Position numbers and translations under genes: made by a program. Below the pieces are notes generated by a model. The model had not been told where the DNA came from. It saw only the letters and a list, made by a program, of their open reading frames with translations, and did no database searches. Shown piece by piece: positions 5,248-5,367 of a stretch of DNA of 5,367 nt. Source of the DNA: Thermodesulfobacteriota bacterium. GTDB taxonomy: Bacteria; Desulfobacterota; SM23-61. Numbering within the stretch: position 1 is the stretch's first letter; the number at the start of each line of letters is the position of its first letter. The stretch spans positions 1 to 5,367 of the forward strand of contig JASEHN010000240.1 in the NCBI GenBank assembly GCA_030018715.1, in the 5' to 3' direction.

Positions 5248-5256
5248 TGGTATAAA
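5248..5256 (+). promoter_or_regulatory. Extended -10 promoter candidate
   Basis: TGGTATAAA fits the extended -10 form TGnTATAAT with one mismatch. TTGGCG (5231-5236) upstream is only 14 nt away, so this would rely on the TG extension. Transcription would start near 5263, where the sequence changes abruptly from AT-rich to GC-rich. It could be an alternative or second promoter to the one at 5185-5212. Confidence 0.4.
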
Positions 5257-5262
5257 AGCCTT

Positions 5263-5367
5263 TGTTGAGGGCCGGGGGTTAGAGCGGAACGCGCCGGAAG
5301 CATCGGTTGGGTTTCCGCTTGGCCACGAGGACAGAAGATCTTTTCCTCCGGAGGAGGCGGGGGTTCT
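5263..5367 (+). other. GC-rich structured segment, possible ncRNA or mRNA leader, cut by window edge
   Basis: The segment follows one or two promoter candidates and can form nested structure. AGCGGAA (5283-5289) pairs with TTCCGCT (5313-5319), GGCC (5270-5273) with GGCC (5321-5324) around it, and GAGGA (5327-5331) with TCCTC (5344-5348). It ends near a palindrome TCCTCCGGAGGA (5344-5355) whose right half, GGAGGAGG (5350-5357), is a strong Shine-Dalgarno-like sequence. No complete reading frame with a start codon is seen. I did not recognise tmRNA, RNase P RNA, 6S RNA or any familiar riboswitch in it, but the 3' part is missing. Confidence 0.4.

Noticed and set aside
5211..5255. Tiny ORF starting at the ATG within TATAATG (14 codons)
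   Set aside because: The ATG overlaps the -10 hexamer, so it would precede the transcript start, and it has no ribosome site.

Overview
This is a housekeeping stretch of a bacterial chromosome. It holds an AT-rich element with inverted ends, a serine tRNA (anticodon GGA), the small signal recognition particle RNA (ffs), then dnaX, ybaB/ebfC, recR and cysS, all on the + strand. The block ffs-dnaX-ybaB-recR with a serine tRNA alongside fits a Gram-negative lineage. The protein sequences and the style of the intergenic repeats look most like Deltaproteobacteria/Desulfobacterota. That placement is inference from gene order and general protein character; no search was run.

Layout. 1-278: AT-rich and gene-free, dominated by a 211-bp element (23-233) with perfect 24-bp inverted ends. 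279-372: tRNA-Ser with encoded CCA. 373-588: gene-free, filled with heptamer-period repeats and hairpins. 589-692: SRP RNA. 693-858: a hairpin and more heptamer tracts. 859-3554: dnaX, ybaB and recR, with gaps of 10 and 7 nt, clearly one transcription unit. 3555-3648: a 94-nt gap built almost wholly of 7-base units that fold back on themselves. 3649-5130: cysS. 5131-5367: gene-free tail with one or two promoter-like sequences leading into a GC-rich, structure-prone segment cut by the window edge.

How the genes relate. DnaX is the clamp-loader ATPase of DNA polymerase III. YbaB/EbfC is a small DNA-binding protein and RecR is the RecFOR recombination mediator; the three form a widespread replication/repair operon. 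The tRNA, SRP RNA and cysteinyl-tRNA synthetase belong to translation and protein targeting. All four proteins look full length, with their diagnostic motifs intact.

The unusual part is between the genes. Apart from the 7-10 nt junctions inside the operon, each gap examined carries tracts with a 7-base period, though the unit differs from gap to gap. Both RNA genes are bracketed by these tracts in inverted orientation. Each also has an 8-bp, 3-nt-loop hairpin ending exactly 3 nt upstream and a near-identical 27-nt hairpin repeat at its 3' side. Whether this is a functional system or only the footprint of a repeat family cannot be decided from one window.
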